Shown here piece after piece: positions 1 through 11,818 of a stretch of 64,000 nt of DNA (position 1 is the stretch's first letter; each line of letters opens with the position of its first letter). The stretch is taken from the NCBI GenBank assembly GCA_039881145.1, contig JAYKKI010000037.1, positions 12,273,501 through 12,337,500 of the forward strand, given 5' to 3'. Under the pieces are notes generated by a model. It had not been told where the DNA came from. It worked only from the letters and a program-made list of their open reading frames with translations, and did no database searches. This stretch comes from Druceiella hillmani. Its lineage: Eukaryota; Arthropoda; Insecta; Lepidoptera; Hepialidae. The translations under genes and the position numbers were made by a program.

Positions 1-430
1 TTGCAGATCAGCAGCGCGTGTCAAATTGACAATATCCAATGGACCCTGGACGGAATATAAATCGGCGCATATATTTCATCCTAAACAAACTAAGTAATGC
101 ATCCAAACATATAATTTAATTGCGTAATAACAGAACCCAGCGCTCCAAACCATTCATCCGGTCGCATCGTAAAAACAACGAGCAGCATCTCATCAAACCG
201 GAAACCCGACGGTGAATGAATCGGACGACCGCTCCATGAAGGCTCTACCTCTGTGATACACAGTCGTTGATAACGCCGAGATATTATCTGTAACGCTCGG
301 CTAACTGAGAATTACAACGCTTCCGGTACTTTATTATCCTTTGATATCCTTCGAACGGGAGTAAAAAGTGTCCTGCGGGACCCGCTGAATTATGGCGAGG
401 ACTAGACTATTAAAGGACAGATTCTCCAGA
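1..430. other. GC-richer non-coding island
   Basis: This stretch is clearly richer in G+C than the following sequence and has many CpG dinucleotides. It includes short mirrored words around 195-225 (CCGGAAACC, CCCGACGG). No ORF of convincing length and no splice-bounded exon was seen. It may be a conserved regulatory element or the edge of an exon or UTR lying outside the window; the sequence alone cannot tell. Confidence 0.3.
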
Positions 431-2175
431 GCTATTTGGATGAAGCCTGTTGATACAAAATCGAGTCATTAAGGATATCGCTTTCCCTAGTGCTACTGAA
501 TAGGAGCCTTCGAGCAAGTCTGTTTCATCTTTATAATACAAAGTAGGGTTTATTGTAAATAGATTCAAGATTTATTACTTACAGGTTAATATATTTATCA
601 TTTAACTTTAAAACCTTTTTATTTGGTAAATTAATTACACTTCTGCGTTATTAAACAGATATATATTCAAACAATTTGTATAGTGATTAATATCGTTTCT
701 TAACACGAACTGACAAAATGACACATTTTGTAGACGTATTCAAATTGAGTCCCAATAATACACATAGCAATATATGTAGGACGGACTTACTTCTACCTAA
801 TCAATACACTTTCAATCAACTCCCAATCAACCAGAGATAAGTTTTTGCAATTAAAGGCAAAATTAATTGCAAATAATTGTGAACATAATACATACGAAAA
901 AAATAAATCAAAAAACCTAATGAAAATAAGGAGTCGGTAAATAGTTATTTAATTTGTGGACAAGAACACGATAAGAGCAGAGAGTTGTAGGAAGAGCAAA
1001 TAGGGAATAGAAACGAGATTAGGAAATGTGCCGCTTTAAGTGTTTCGCAGTAAAACAAGTGAACTTTAAAATATCGTGATGTCTTTCATCTGTCACAGAA
1101 TAACAGTTGCTACAGTTCAAGATCAATATCAATGAAATTGCAGGTAGATATTTTATACAGAAATTTCATCCCTATCTAGTAAAATCTTTAAAAAAAGTTG
1201 TTTAATGTACCTGGCCAAAAATGTAAATTGGGAGCGAGACAATTTTTTTTCGCTTATTTCTTCAACATTGCATAGACTTACTAGAATAAAAATAAGGCAT
1301 CATTTATAATTTGTATGGTTGGGTAGCCAAGCCAGGAAACCATCCCCGTTCGCTCGTCTACCCATTTCCATGCCCCAGCTAAATTACCTTTTCATTTTTC
1401 CACCTAATGAAACGAAATTAGATATGGAAAAAACAAATTTTGGTATCCTCTTCCATAAAATGAAAAGAAAGGCAAAAAAGTTTTTCCATAGAATGAAGTG
1501 TCATTGGATAGGTGTTTTAAAAAAGAATAAAATGCTTCGCGGAACTAAGTCAATTCAAGACCGACCCACCTCCCTCCTCCAATTGCTTAACTTTAGAAGT
1601 ACGGTCGTAAAAAATCTAAAAAATATGGAAATATAGCTCTTAGTGTGCACTTTTAATAAAAATTATAATAGATATCATAGCACATGCAGTTTCAGAAAAA
1701 AATTGAAAAACGTCCTTATGAAACTATGAAAGTTTTTTCAAGGTGGAGTAGCTCTTACGATTTGTTACATACAGTTTACATCAAGTTTAAGTTTCAATAA
1801 TGTATAACATTATAAATAGCCAGTAAGTATTATAAATACATGAATAGATATTCAACAGAATAATTTGCTTATCTCGTGCATGGCAAAACATGTATATTAT
1901 TACCGGAAAAAATATGTAACTAAGATGGGATTCAATAGGGATTTTCGTGATTCTAATGTAAATAATATTACTATCATATGGCTACAGAATCCTGCTTTAT
2001 GTGTACCCTAACACATATTTGGCCTGTTTTATTCGAATTTATTTTTGAATGCTATGTGCATTAAAGTGACGAGGAATTCCTGTCATTCTCATCCAGATTA
2101 TTCCGTAATTTAACGGCTTTGATAGTAAACGAATATTTGTAAAAGTATGTATAATGAATATTTGTGCCGGAATAA
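431..2175. other. AT-rich desert, nothing recognised
   Basis: No coding signal, RNA gene or transposon end was recognised. A 105-residue ORF at 1319-1636 is lysine-rich, low in complexity and without domain features, so it is left out as chance. Confidence 0.5.
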
Positions 2176-2607
2176 GAACTCATTGATTGGCCTCATTAAA
2201 TAATTTAAGTTTAAAAAGTCAAGATATGAATAGGATGTTTGTATGAGTAAAGCAAATTATTTGCATTTAGGCAATATACATTCGACTCATTTATTGGCCC
2301 CACTAAATAATGTAAGTTTACAAAAGTCAACATATGGATAGGATATTTGCATGTGTAAAGCAAATTATTTGCATTTAAGCAATGCATATTCGATTCATTT
2401 ATTGGCCCAATTAAATAATTTTAGATTACAAAAGTCGAGATATGGATAGGATATTTGCATGTGTAAAGCAAATTATTTGCATTTAAGCAATGTATATTCG
2501 ACTCATTGATTGGCCCCATTAATTAATTTAAGATTAAAAAAGTGAAGATATGGATAGGATATTTGGATGTCTAAAGCAAATTATTTGCATTTAAGCAATA
2601 GTTGTAA
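2176..2607 (+). repeat. Four-copy 108-bp tandem repeat
   Basis: Four head-to-tail units begin at 2176, 2284, 2392 and 2500, an exact 108-bp period. Each carries a core of the type TTGGCCCCATTAAATAAT, then ATGGATAGGATATTTGCATG, then the palindromic word GCAAATTATTTGC followed by AT. The word ATTTGCAT (complement ATGCAAAT) matches the POU-family octamer consensus. It occurs once in every unit and a second time in the two middle units. Units differ by a few substitutions each, so the array is neither brand new nor ancient. Confidence 0.85.
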
Positions 2608-2640
2608 TGAAGATTTTTTGTCCTCAAAAGGTAGAAAAAA

Positions 2641-3228
2641 TAAGGAAAATCTAAGAAAGGCATAAGAAGGTCTCGAGAGCTAAACTATGACAGAAGAGCG
2701 TCATTAAAATTTTAACTTTGTTTTAAATAATAAATATTATATGCGCTAATTTCGTTGGAATCTTCATAGAGCCGAGAATAAATTTGTAGAGAATACTCTA
2801 GAAAAAATACCTATTCTACAGTAAATGACACGGTTTTTTCAACTCGATCTTTATGCTTTTTACATATATAGTCTTACCTAACTTCTGGGTGATATACTAA
2901 TTTGTGTGTAATTTTTTTATTTTGCAAAGAGTAATAAGGAAAATCTAAGAAAGGCATAAGAAGGCCTCGAGAGCTAAACTATGACAGAAGAGCGTCATTA
3001 TAATTTTAACTTTGTTTTAAATAATAAATATTATATGCGCAAATTTCGTTGGAGTGTTCATAGAGCCGAGAATAAGTTTCTAGAGAATACTCTAGAAAAA
3101 ATACCTATTCTACAGTAAATGACACGGTTTTTTCAACTCGATATTTATGCTTTTTACATGTATAGTCTTACCTAACTTCTGGGTGATATACTAATTTGTG
3201 TGTAATTTTTTTATTTTGTAAAGAGTGT
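2641..3228 (+). repeat. 294-bp tandem duplication
   Basis: The segment 2641-2934 is repeated almost exactly at 2935-3228. Shared landmarks are TAAGGAAAATCTAAGAAAGG, CTCGAGAGC and GGGTGATATACTAATTTGTG. The copies differ at only a handful of positions, so this is a recent local duplication. No coding frame runs through it. Confidence 0.9.
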
Positions 3229-4331
3229 GAAAAATTTTGCAAAAAATTGTGCAATTTTTGCAAAAATAGTTTATTAATTAACAGATACTAATTAGATTAT
3301 TTGTGCCTATTGCAAAATGTACACTAATTTGTGCTAAGAATGTACCAAAAAGAGTAGAAAAGCACTTTAATCATTTTTCTTATATTTTTAAGTGTGTTCA
3401 AAACGCAAAAAAATACTTCAAATGTGTCATTTTACCTAATTATTATTTCTTAACTTATTTAATCATTTACTTTCAGAAAATCTTAAAATTAAAATTTAGC
3501 AATATTAGCCACATTCACCTTAAAACTAAAAAGTTTTACAAATGTTCAATGATCACCTAGAATATATTTATTCTTAATATGAAATGCTATGGATGCTCAA
3601 AAAGTTTTGTATAGTTATTTTTTTTTGCACGTTATCAATTAAAATGGGTATGTATCGTTATTTTTGTGTATACGGGAAGAATAATTAAAATAACATTTAA
3701 AACAAATATCCCTAAAAAGGCTACATTTATATTATGAGAGAATGTATTAAATAAGCATGTATTTCAATTACAAAGGAATCATTTTAAATACATGTAGGTT
3801 TTGACCTGATCGAAGGTAAAAAATCTCGATGAACGTGTATCAATCACGCCTTAATCCTTCTTTTGAATATATATTTTTTTAATGCTATAATTTTTTTCTT
3901 GAATTAACATCAACACACAGACATATTTTTTGAAACATTTATTTCATTTATTTCAGAATATCCAAAGTTCACATTTTAATTTTCATAAAAAACGATTGAC
4001 GGCACTTAAATTGAGAGATATGGTAAGTGTATTCACAACGTGTACAAAAATAAATACACATGAAATTCGACTGTGTGTGTTTCCTATTTCATAACTGCGT
4101 TTCTAACTGTTAATCGCCATGTATTTTTGGTTACAATAACAACATTCATTTCAACTTTCTATCTTTACAACTTTCTTTTTCCATACATGTCAAAGACGTT
4201 GACTATTTTATTAAGAGGAAGAAACAATTTATTATCTCTTTAAGTTACAATCGACCACAATTGGCAGACTGCAGTATCTCGCCATAGCTCGCAATAGGTG
4301 CCGCCACTACTTAAAACTTCATACGGTAACT
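3229..4331. other. AT-rich desert
   Basis: No gene, RNA or transposon boundary was recognised. An 85-residue ORF at 3303-3560 has no recognisable features and lies in low-complexity AT-rich sequence. Confidence 0.45.
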
Positions 4332-4528
4332 TTGCAATTTCACGTAAATTACGTGACAAAGTTTAACGAGATAGTTTATAAATTGAGTCTGGAACAGAGA
4401 CGCGTTCAACGACGTACGTGCGCAGGGCTGTCGCCTGCGATGCTCGTCACTTTGCAAATTAACATGCTGATGCGAAGTCCCGGAACATTTAACTCCGATA
4501 GTTACAAAAAGCTACGAAAGCAGGTAAC
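4332..4528 (+). other. Possible lone exon with splice donor (weak)
   Basis: A GC-richer open stretch encodes about 65 residues including RRTCAGLSPAML and SPGTFNSDSYKKLRKQ. It is followed by CGAAAGCAG|GTAACT, a good match to a 5' splice site at about 4524. No family was recognised and no partner exon was found, so this could equally be a non-coding conserved element or chance. The start is arbitrary because an internal exon would have no ATG. Confidence 0.15.
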
Positions 4529-5644
4529 TCATTAAGCTTTTACGACTTACAAAAATTCCTCAAATAATTGCATACTTACTTGGTAGCAAACGTGTCTATT
4601 TTATATAAAAACAAATTCTTCATGCAGTATAAAATTAAACAATTAAGAATAAGAGTTGGTAATATCTGTAATATAGTTGCAAACATTGGAATTTTCAAGC
4701 TCTTTTAGTATTCGACATGTTGAAAATTAATAAAGATATAAAACAAAACTTATTAAACTGATTAAGAGTCTTTTGTCCGCACTTAGGTACATATGAACTA
4801 TATAATATTTACGAATCCATAGTTGTTATATTAAACGATTCGCTACTGTACTTTTCGCAGGCGTAAAACCAAGGACCTAATAACCACTGGACGTGTAATT
4901 ACACAAGTTCACTACGAATCAAATAGTGTCAAATTTTGAGGGGTGAGAGGGGATAGTACACGCTTCTAATTGGCTAACATTTTAATGTAATTGGTCAGTG
5001 GACGCACCAATCACATGTTCGTTATATCATAAATGTCGGGGCAGTGAAAATATCGGTAAACTATTGTTCGATAATATTTATTTATCGAGCTCGTAACTAT
5101 CGCAATTTCGAAGATGATTTTCTGTAATGTGTACTTCGGTCTTTAAACTATATATAATATTAATAATAATTTTAGTGTACTCGAAGACATTCTATGTAAA
5201 GAAAAAAATACCGATTTTAATGACTTATTAATTTTTTAGCAACTTTAATGTTAAAATACTAACACTCATATGAACAATCAAAATTATAAGGATGAGTGCA
5301 ATATCGTCTTTTACTTCCGTTTCGTATTAAGTGCCAAATCAAAAAAAAAGCCAAACAATTTCGCAATGCTTTACATTGCATTGTTGAAGTTCTAAATTAA
5401 ATACAAATTAATTATATTTAATCGTGTTGATATTTAGGGTAAGTGGAAAATCTTTAAAAAATTTGTTTTTATTCTTCGTTTTCGAACAAATTTTTAAGTA
5501 TAAAAATCGCTAATACTCTAGGAAACCTCCTTGGCAAAATATCATCATACTTCGACAGAAAAAAAGAAAATGTGAAAAGGTAAATTAATCTGATATCAAG
5601 AGGAAATACGGCATGAAATATTCAGTGCTTTTTAAGATTCTTAT

Positions 5645-5685
5645 GTTCATGGTCGTAGGAAGGTAACCTTCCTATGACCATGAAC
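5645..5685. repeat. Near-perfect palindrome, 20-bp arms
   Basis: Arms 5645-5664 and 5666-5685 (GTTCATGGTCGTAGGAAGGT and its complement) pair with one mismatch around a single central base. A one-base loop and almost identical arms indicate a recent inverted duplication, not a functional stem. Confidence 0.85.
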
Positions 5686-6129
5686 ACTAGCAATTAAATT
5701 TATTTGGGCCGATTTTAAATGTTTACTCTGCAAAGAAAAACATTTGTCTGAAAATATTTTAACGTATTTCTACATCGCGAAAGCTCAGCAAATGATAGCA
5801 GTGTAGAAGATTGGCTTACTCAGTTTAACTTCATATAAAAAGCTTTTAATGCTATGTAACAAAAAGTAGAAACGGCTTAAAAAATAATTTCTTACTATTC
5901 TTTGATATAAAATGTAAACCAAGTGTGGATATCGAAATGCTTTTTCGATTTTTTTTATTTTTGATAAATCCACCTTCATTATTAGAGGAGGTGAAATTAG
6001 CTCCAAACCTGATGCGATTGCTCTAATTGTTTCTAATATGAAATTCAAAACTGTATATTTTATAATTTTATTTACAACATTTGTTAGACTTTATATACGA
6101 TGATGTAGTTGCTTTTTTAATTGCTTTAG

Positions 6130-6420
6130 CTTTGCACATTCCACGCGACTTCGTCCGCGTGAAATTATGCAAAGCTAAACTGACCGGGACGAAGTTGAGG
6201 TGTAATCTCGTTTCTTAATTTTTTCCAAATCCACAGGATTTTCCCAAAATCTTTATGGGTTCTTAGCGATCGCTTGGGTCATGAAGGCTACCTCTCTGTT
6301 TTAAATTTCAGTCCGATATGTCCCATGATGTAAGCTGTAAATTGTTCAGTAGCGAAATTTGATTTTTAGTTAAAGTATTTTTAATACATTTACAAAAGAA
6401 TAGTTCACACTAAACGCATT
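6130..6420 (+). repeat. Retroposon fragment (CGACTTCGTCCGCGTG type)
   Basis: It begins with GCGACTTCGTCCGCGTGAAA, a word typical of dispersed lepidopteran SINE/LINE-derived repeats. It continues through TCTTTATGGGTTCTTAGCG and TTTCAGTCCGATATG, resembling the part of these repeats that reads as 'the following text of the family'. It has no coding capacity. It sits inside the THAP/P-like relic and so was inserted later. Confidence 0.5.
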
Positions 6421-6889
6421 GACAAATAAATAATGAAAATAAAATAAATGTAAGATTAGATAAATTGAAAACTCATATATTAGATTGAATTTCCATTACA
6501 AATATAATATGTTTATTTGATTAAAAATGATACTTGGTTGTTTGACGATTTTGAGTGCACATTTTAATCAATTATAAGGAAGACTCTGCGAAAATATTAA
6601 ATATTATTATAATTAGACTCGTGTAAGTTTTAGTATTCAACTTTTATTATCATTTTATATATGCACGAATGATTTTAATTAATAAAAGTACACAACAAAT
6701 ATTTCAGGTCGTTTTCAAAGATTATTAAATGTTTATGACACGATGTATCTATTCATTTAATATACATAAGGTTAGTTATTTCTAAGCGCAACTAGTACTT
6801 TTATGAATGGTATTAGAAATGTACCATAATTTACTTACATGTGATAGCAAAAATAACATGAGAATTGAAGTTGGAAAAATTTTTCTTAG

Positions 6890-7462
6890 TTTATTTTTGC
6901 TTACTTTAAAGCAGTCATCGGGAAAATGCTTTGATATTTTGTGAGCTTTCTGATCGCTGAGTAGCTTCCATCCATTTAATTTTTATATTTGAGTCTTCTG
7001 GGAATCTATGCAAATAATAAAACCAGCAATGAATAATTTTCTTTTTTCCAACTTTTTCTTTAAAACTACATTTTATTTTTAGACCATATAAGTATTTATG
7101 GTCCCTCTTCAAATTAGAATAACTGAACTTTTATAGTAAATATACAAAATTACCTAGATATATTTTTGACGAGCAATCGTTACATCATCATACCTCGTTA
7201 TAATGTGGTTTCAAAATGTTCACGTTTCGTTTATAACTACAATAATTTTCATCGATGAAATGTCAACACTTAATTCACACCTCACTAATGTCGTAAAAAA
7301 TACATGTCAGTTTCTGTTATAAGTAATTTATAAATAATGACTATTGGCATTGAAAATTTTAATGCATATGATATATACTCACCAATGAAATCTTATGACA
7401 TCTTTTTCTAAATGTGATATCCCACTATGGCTTCTGCAGAAATTAGTTGCACAATTTGGCAT
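6890..7462 (-). pseudogene. THAP-domain exons 1 and 2 (broken)
   Basis: On the minus strand, an ATG at 7462 opens MPNCATNFCRSHSG and continues to DVIRFH. This is the first half of a THAP zinc finger, with the expected Cys-x4-Cys near the start. It meets a good splice donor (TTTCATTG|GTGAGT, exon end 7383). After about 367 bp, an acceptor ending CATAG|ATTCCC (exon 2 from 7015) resumes with FPEDSNIKIKWMEATQR, matching the THAP FP and KW motifs. In another frame it continues as SKHFPDDCFKVSKNK, the expected C-terminal His and CF segment. Splicing as read would make a TGA at the junction codon, the C-terminal part needs a frameshift, and the third zinc ligand (Cys before SKH) is missing. It is therefore not functional as written. 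THAP identification rests on motif order; the parent protein is inferred to be a transposase. Confidence 0.55.
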
Positions 7463-7599
7463 TTTGTGACACAATCGCGGCTGTGACCTATATGCAACTG
7501 ACATACTAGATTTTTCAAAAATAGCGCATATGTCTGATTTTGCCAACGTACAACTAGCGGGGTTGTCCAAGTATGGCACGTCCAGTGGTTATTAAGTTT

Positions 7600-8239
7600 A
7601 TGTGTAAAACTTTCCTAAAATGAAACACATAAAATCCTAACCACATCGCAAGATTTTTTTCATTAAAGTTTCATGTTACTATGCTTAATTTCATAATTTC
7701 GGTTTGAATAGTTTTGGAGATGAGAAGCCCTTGTTTTTATAAATAGTTTCACCATTAGAAATTTAGAAACAAAATTTGAAAAAAAAAATTGTGCAATACT
7801 TAAAACGCGTAAAATAATAACATTTAGACCCTCATAACTATTTTTAAAAATTCTTACTATTACAAACTATACATTTCATAGGTCAATTGACTCCATTAGA
7901 AACTATGCTAAATTTTAAGTTTTACATCAAATGGTTTCTGAGATAGATAGCTGTGCCTAGCTGTGATAAATGCTGTGATAGGTAGCTGAAATTGGGTGTG
8001 CTAGTGATCCTATTAAAGTTTGAGATTTTTTCCCTTTGGTCTATGAAACCTAATAATTATTCCCTTTTTATTTGTTTCATTTTCACAAAGATAAATTAAT
8101 GATAATAAACTTTTTTACGTCTCTGCTGAAGCATTCGTTTTGTTGAAATAATGTTATATGGAAGTTAACTTTCGATCATCTGAAATACAGAGCCATATTG
8201 TTCATGCACTTTTGCCCTTTTAAGACCAATCTAAATATA
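7600..8239. other. No gene recognised
   Basis: AT-rich sequence with phrases such as ATCAAATGGTTTCTGAGATA that resemble eroded retroposon text. No boundary, coding frame or RNA structure can be supported. Confidence 0.4.
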
Positions 8240-8516
8240 TTATTTCTAAAAGGTGTTTTTTGGTCGAGCGGCTCGATCTCTTTAACTACTGCACCAAAAA
8301 AAATTAAAAAAATACCCACTTAAAGCTTATGTCTACTTTGGGCAAAAAATATAAAAAAATTCGAAAAAAATCTTTTTGTTAATAAAAAAATTAATTTTTA
8401 TAACAATTGGCATGAGCGCCATCTGTGGGCGACACATCAAATATCTTAGCCAAATTGTATACTCGGAACACGCTAGATGGCGATATAGTGCGAAGACTTC
8501 GCACGGGTCAGCTAGT
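8240..8516 (-). repeat. Retroposon head on the minus strand
   Basis: Read on the minus strand from 8516 it starts ACTAGCTGACCCGTGCGAAG, a characteristic first line of dispersed lepidopteran retroposons. It then passes through CGCCATCTAGCG and CCACAGATGGCGCTCATG. TGCGAAGACTTCGCA at about 8489-8503 is itself a short palindrome. The far end near 8240 is uncertain. Confidence 0.55.
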
Positions 8517-9485
8517 TGATTTATTATTATTAATGTTAAAGTTTGCTGAAGGATCGAATAATTCTTTGTGACTCAAGTAATTTTAAGGCAGTATACGTAC
8601 CGTATGTGTATTCTCTTTTTTGTGCATTTCCTATTGGAAAAATAGTGAAGGAATGACCATTCTTTGTTGTTGTGGCTACAAGTTTCTCCATCATAATTTG
8701 CATTGGCATCATTTGCTTCAAGCATTCTTTCGATTAAACCTTCAATCTATTCACTGCGATGAATATTAATGGTGATACATGGTTCACACATCGTCGTTGT
8801 TCGCTTCAGATACTCATCATTGCTGCGTGGATCTATCGGAGCACATTTTAATGCATGTTCTTGATGGTAATTCATATATTTTTATGACATTGATTTGTTT
8901 TAATAAAATTTTATGAGGAGTTCTTTTCTACAGTGGTAATTGGCTTGCAGTAAGTCATGTAACCCAAAATCAAAAAGGTGTCTACAAACAAGAGGACAAT
9001 TTAATTTCTTTTAAAGAAATATATAGATTAGTAATATATTTAAATTCAGCGTGGTCTATATTAATCGAGAGTAGATGAATGGATTTTATAGTTTCAAACC
9101 TTCAGAAACCATTTATTGAAAAATCAAACATTTTTAATGCAAATAAATATTTCGCGTAATTGTTTAGGTTTTCTCTTTGTTTGGTCCAAACTTGTTCAAC
9201 AACTTTATATTTTAAGGATAAATAAAGCCCAATCAGTTATTTCTTTCAATGGTTTCAGATTCAAATACTATACTCAAGCTATGTCAGCAATAAATTCTGC
9301 ATCTTTGAATATTGTGACTTATAATCAAGCAACAAATGATTAGCAAAATTATTACTGTGTCGATATTTTCAATTTTAGATTTTCTTATCGTATTCTTTCA
9401 TATAACAAATTCTAATTTGGTCATAGAGTAACTTTATTAAACTTAGTCGAATACTACTCTAGTAAATAGGTTTTTAGTAATATGT
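8517..9485. other. AT-rich desert
   Basis: No supported feature. ORFs of 61 residues (minus, 8536-8721) and 75 residues (plus, 9116-9343) have no recognisable domains. Confidence 0.4.
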
Positions 9486-9489
9486 GTTC

Positions 9490-9925
9490 CAAGAAGGGCT
9501 TGGATAATCCGTGTAGTGGGAAAAAAGAAAATCGGTGCTTTTGAGATGTTGAGCTGGAGAAGAATGTTGCATATACCACGGATTGCCAAAAGAGTCAACA
9601 AGTCCATACTCGATCACCTCCAATATAGTGACAAAATTATCGACCATCTACTACCAACGAGTTCTCAATCATTTTGGCCACATGCCTCGTAGACAGCCTA
9701 CATAACCAAGATAAACTGGTTATTGTAGGGAAAATAGACGGCAAAACACCACGTAGTTGGTGGTCTAATAATAAATAAATTACTCGTTGGTCTAATCAGA
9801 TTAAAATAATCACGGGACTCCCTGGCACTGCCGCCCTGCGACAAGCTAAAACGAGATAACGTGAAAGCAGCTGGTCAGCGTTCTAGTAGGATCATCATGG
9901 CAGGCAGTACTTTCAGTAATAAAGA
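9490..9925 (+). pseudogene. LINE reverse transcriptase 3' end (dead)
   Basis: From about 9523 the plus strand encodes KKIGAFEMLSWRRMLHIPRI and then RVNKSILDHLQ. This matches the tail of insect non-LTR retrotransposon polyproteins, where a block like 'AFEMWCWRRMLRIPW..R.TN.SIL..L' follows the reverse transcriptase domain. Further on, TRWSNQIKIITGLPGTAAL fits the usual 'RWSDQI....TG.....A' block in another frame. Frameshifts and stops separate the blocks, so it is a relic. The clade is not certain. Confidence 0.65.
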
Positions 9926-9929
9926 TACG

Positions 9930-10355
9930 ACGAAGATTAAGATTCCGAGAATAATCATTTTTTAGCCATAATGACATAATTTTTGCTTTATTACTACATA
10001 TCATGCATTTACGTTTCTAACTAGTTTTCATACGCGGCTTTGCCACCACGAATTTTCAATTAGTGTTCCTGGTCAAAAAGACTATTACAATACTTCATTA
10101 TAATAATAAATATTATACCGATTTAATACACGCTTTGTCCCATCTATTGGAACGATTTATTACTAAATTTTTATTACTGAGTATTATCTTAAAGAACATA
10201 TTTCTTGATTTAAAAAGTAGCATAGATACAAATTTTATTCACCAATTATGTATATGCCGTTTCATAAAAATCTATCCAGCCATTTAGGTGTGATTGAGTA
10301 ACAAACTATATAAGACATTCTTCATGTTCCCAGTATCCACCTGTGCGAAGCAATG

Positions 10356-10357
<2 letters not shown>
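9930..10357. other. No feature recognised
   Basis: AT-rich sequence after the LINE relic. A 74-residue ORF (10063-10287) is hydrophobic but has no domain and no conserved context. Confidence 0.4.

Positions 10358-10409
<52 letters not shown>
10358..10409. repeat. (TA)n microsatellite
   Basis: About 26 uninterrupted TA dinucleotides. Confidence 0.98.
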
Positions 10410-10411
<2 letters not shown>

Positions 10412-10879
10412 ACTGTAAGAACTGTGTGCATGCTATATTTGTTTGGTTGTTTAGTTATTAGGTAACAAACAAATAAAAATATTTTCGTAAAAGAAATTAT
10501 TTATATTAAGTAGAGATTAGTCTTTGAGAAGCTGATAATATTAAAAACCGTAAAAATTAAAATAAATATAATTAATTGATTTCAATAACTTTTTAAGTCT
10601 TCTAATGTAATTAGAATTTATTATAAAATAATCTCGTCATACCAAGTAATAATTTGAAACAAGTTTGTCGTCGTTTTATTTTTTTTTTAATTTAAGCTTA
10701 TCAAATAAACATAATGTAACTGAACTGAACAATATGTAACTGAAAGTTACAAAATGTTATAGAATAAGCAATATAGTAATAATATTCTAAGAAAAATCAT
10801 CCCATAATTTTATATCATGTCTTAAACAATAATAGGCAGATTATAAAGTAGGATATATTTTTAAGAAACTCTCGCTTAC

Positions 10880-11115
10880 CAATTAAATCGAAACTTAAAA
10901 CTTTTCACGGAAACTCGACAGGAAACAACATTTCCGCAACGTAAGCGAAAGCAGTTCAAGAAGCGTTATGAAATGCGGCATTGACAATAGGAAATATGTG
11001 CGTGAAATATAAAATGGGGGAACGGTATTTCCAATAAAGGCCCTCTCAAAGTACAAACACGGAATTCGAAGAGGGCGCAGTGCTGGCAGGTAGCGCGCGA
11101 CCTCGAAGGTCAGAT
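10880..11115. other. GC-richer non-coding island
   Basis: Contains GAAGAGGGCGCAGTGCTGGC and GGTAGCGCGCGACCTCGAAG in a very AT-rich neighbourhood. It has no ORF and no repeat-family match that I recognise. A conserved non-coding element is possible. Confidence 0.25.
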
Positions 11116-11221
11116 GTGCGAATCTTCATGCCGACGTGTACATTTCACATTTGTTGAAAATGTTTCATGTACCTTCTGTAAACCGGTGTAAGATTCAAAC
11201 TTACTGTGTTAATAATTAAAA

Positions 11222-11812
11222 AAGCCATAAATTATGAGAGGAACTCGCATTATTTGGGTTTCGTAAGCATTTAAGGATTCCTAAACATTTAAGAGTACAA
11301 AATTACACACCTAATTTTTCACAATATATCTTTTATGGGCGTAAAAGATGGTGCATATATCAAATTTATAAGATACTGAATAATCGCTATAATTTTCCCT
11401 AAAAATCCTTTAGTCAAATTTTACCAAGTTTTTTCATAATTTCTGATTCAGTAGCTACAGAAATACGTGAAGAAGGGGGAAATATTCATATTTTTGCATT
11501 TGTATATATCTTTTAAATATGCAATTTAAAATTATGACAAAATATTTTTGTAATTCTATAACAAGCCCTTTCAAACAATACCCCACACCATTTATGTAAT
11601 TAAAATAAAATTCGCGTATTTATTTTGCCTCTTCCTTCCCGCCATATAATTCAGATATACGAGATTTAAAATGTGATGTGACTATGCCAAATGTCATGTT
11701 TCTACTTCAAACAGTATATGAGAAAAACGTGTGTGACAGACGGACAGACAGACACGTGAGTGATATTACACGACTTCCGTTTTTGTTTTTGAAGTATGCA
11801 AGCCTAAAAAAA
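11222..11812 (-). repeat. Dispersed AGGGTTCCGTACC-type repeat, minus strand
   Basis: On the minus strand it runs from TTTAGGCTTGCATACTTCAA, through GTGTCTGTCTGTCCGTCTGT, to a tail ACGAAACCCAAATAATGCGA. This is the order of landmarks in a repeat family common in lepidopteran genomes (start AGGGTTCCGTACCTC, a run of GTCTGTCTGTCC, then CGGAACCCTTC..GCGAGTC..). The copy looks full length but is diverged. Confidence 0.5.
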
Positions 11813-11818
11813 TGAATG

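Larger units (their letters stand above)
4878..7594 (-). mobile_element. Decayed THAP/P-element-like DNA transposon
   Basis: The 18-mer TAATAACCACTGGACGTG lies at 4878-4895 and its exact reverse complement at 7577-7594. The inverted pair bounds 2.7 kb, about the size of P-like elements. About 115 bp inside the right end, on the minus strand, begins a THAP-type zinc-finger reading frame, the DNA-binding domain at the N-terminus of P-element-family transposases. No clear 8-bp target duplication is visible, so the true ends may lie a few bases away. The interior is decayed and carries a retroposon fragment at about 6130-6420. I did not recognise the GTPase or RNase H-like parts of a P transposase. 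Confidence 0.5.

Noticed and set aside
1319..1636. 105-residue ORF
   Set aside because: Lysine-rich, no domain, AT-rich background; length is within chance for this composition.
2176..2607. Evenly spaced repeats as a CRISPR-like array
   Set aside because: The 108-bp units are whole tandem duplicates with no variable spacers, and the genome is an animal's.
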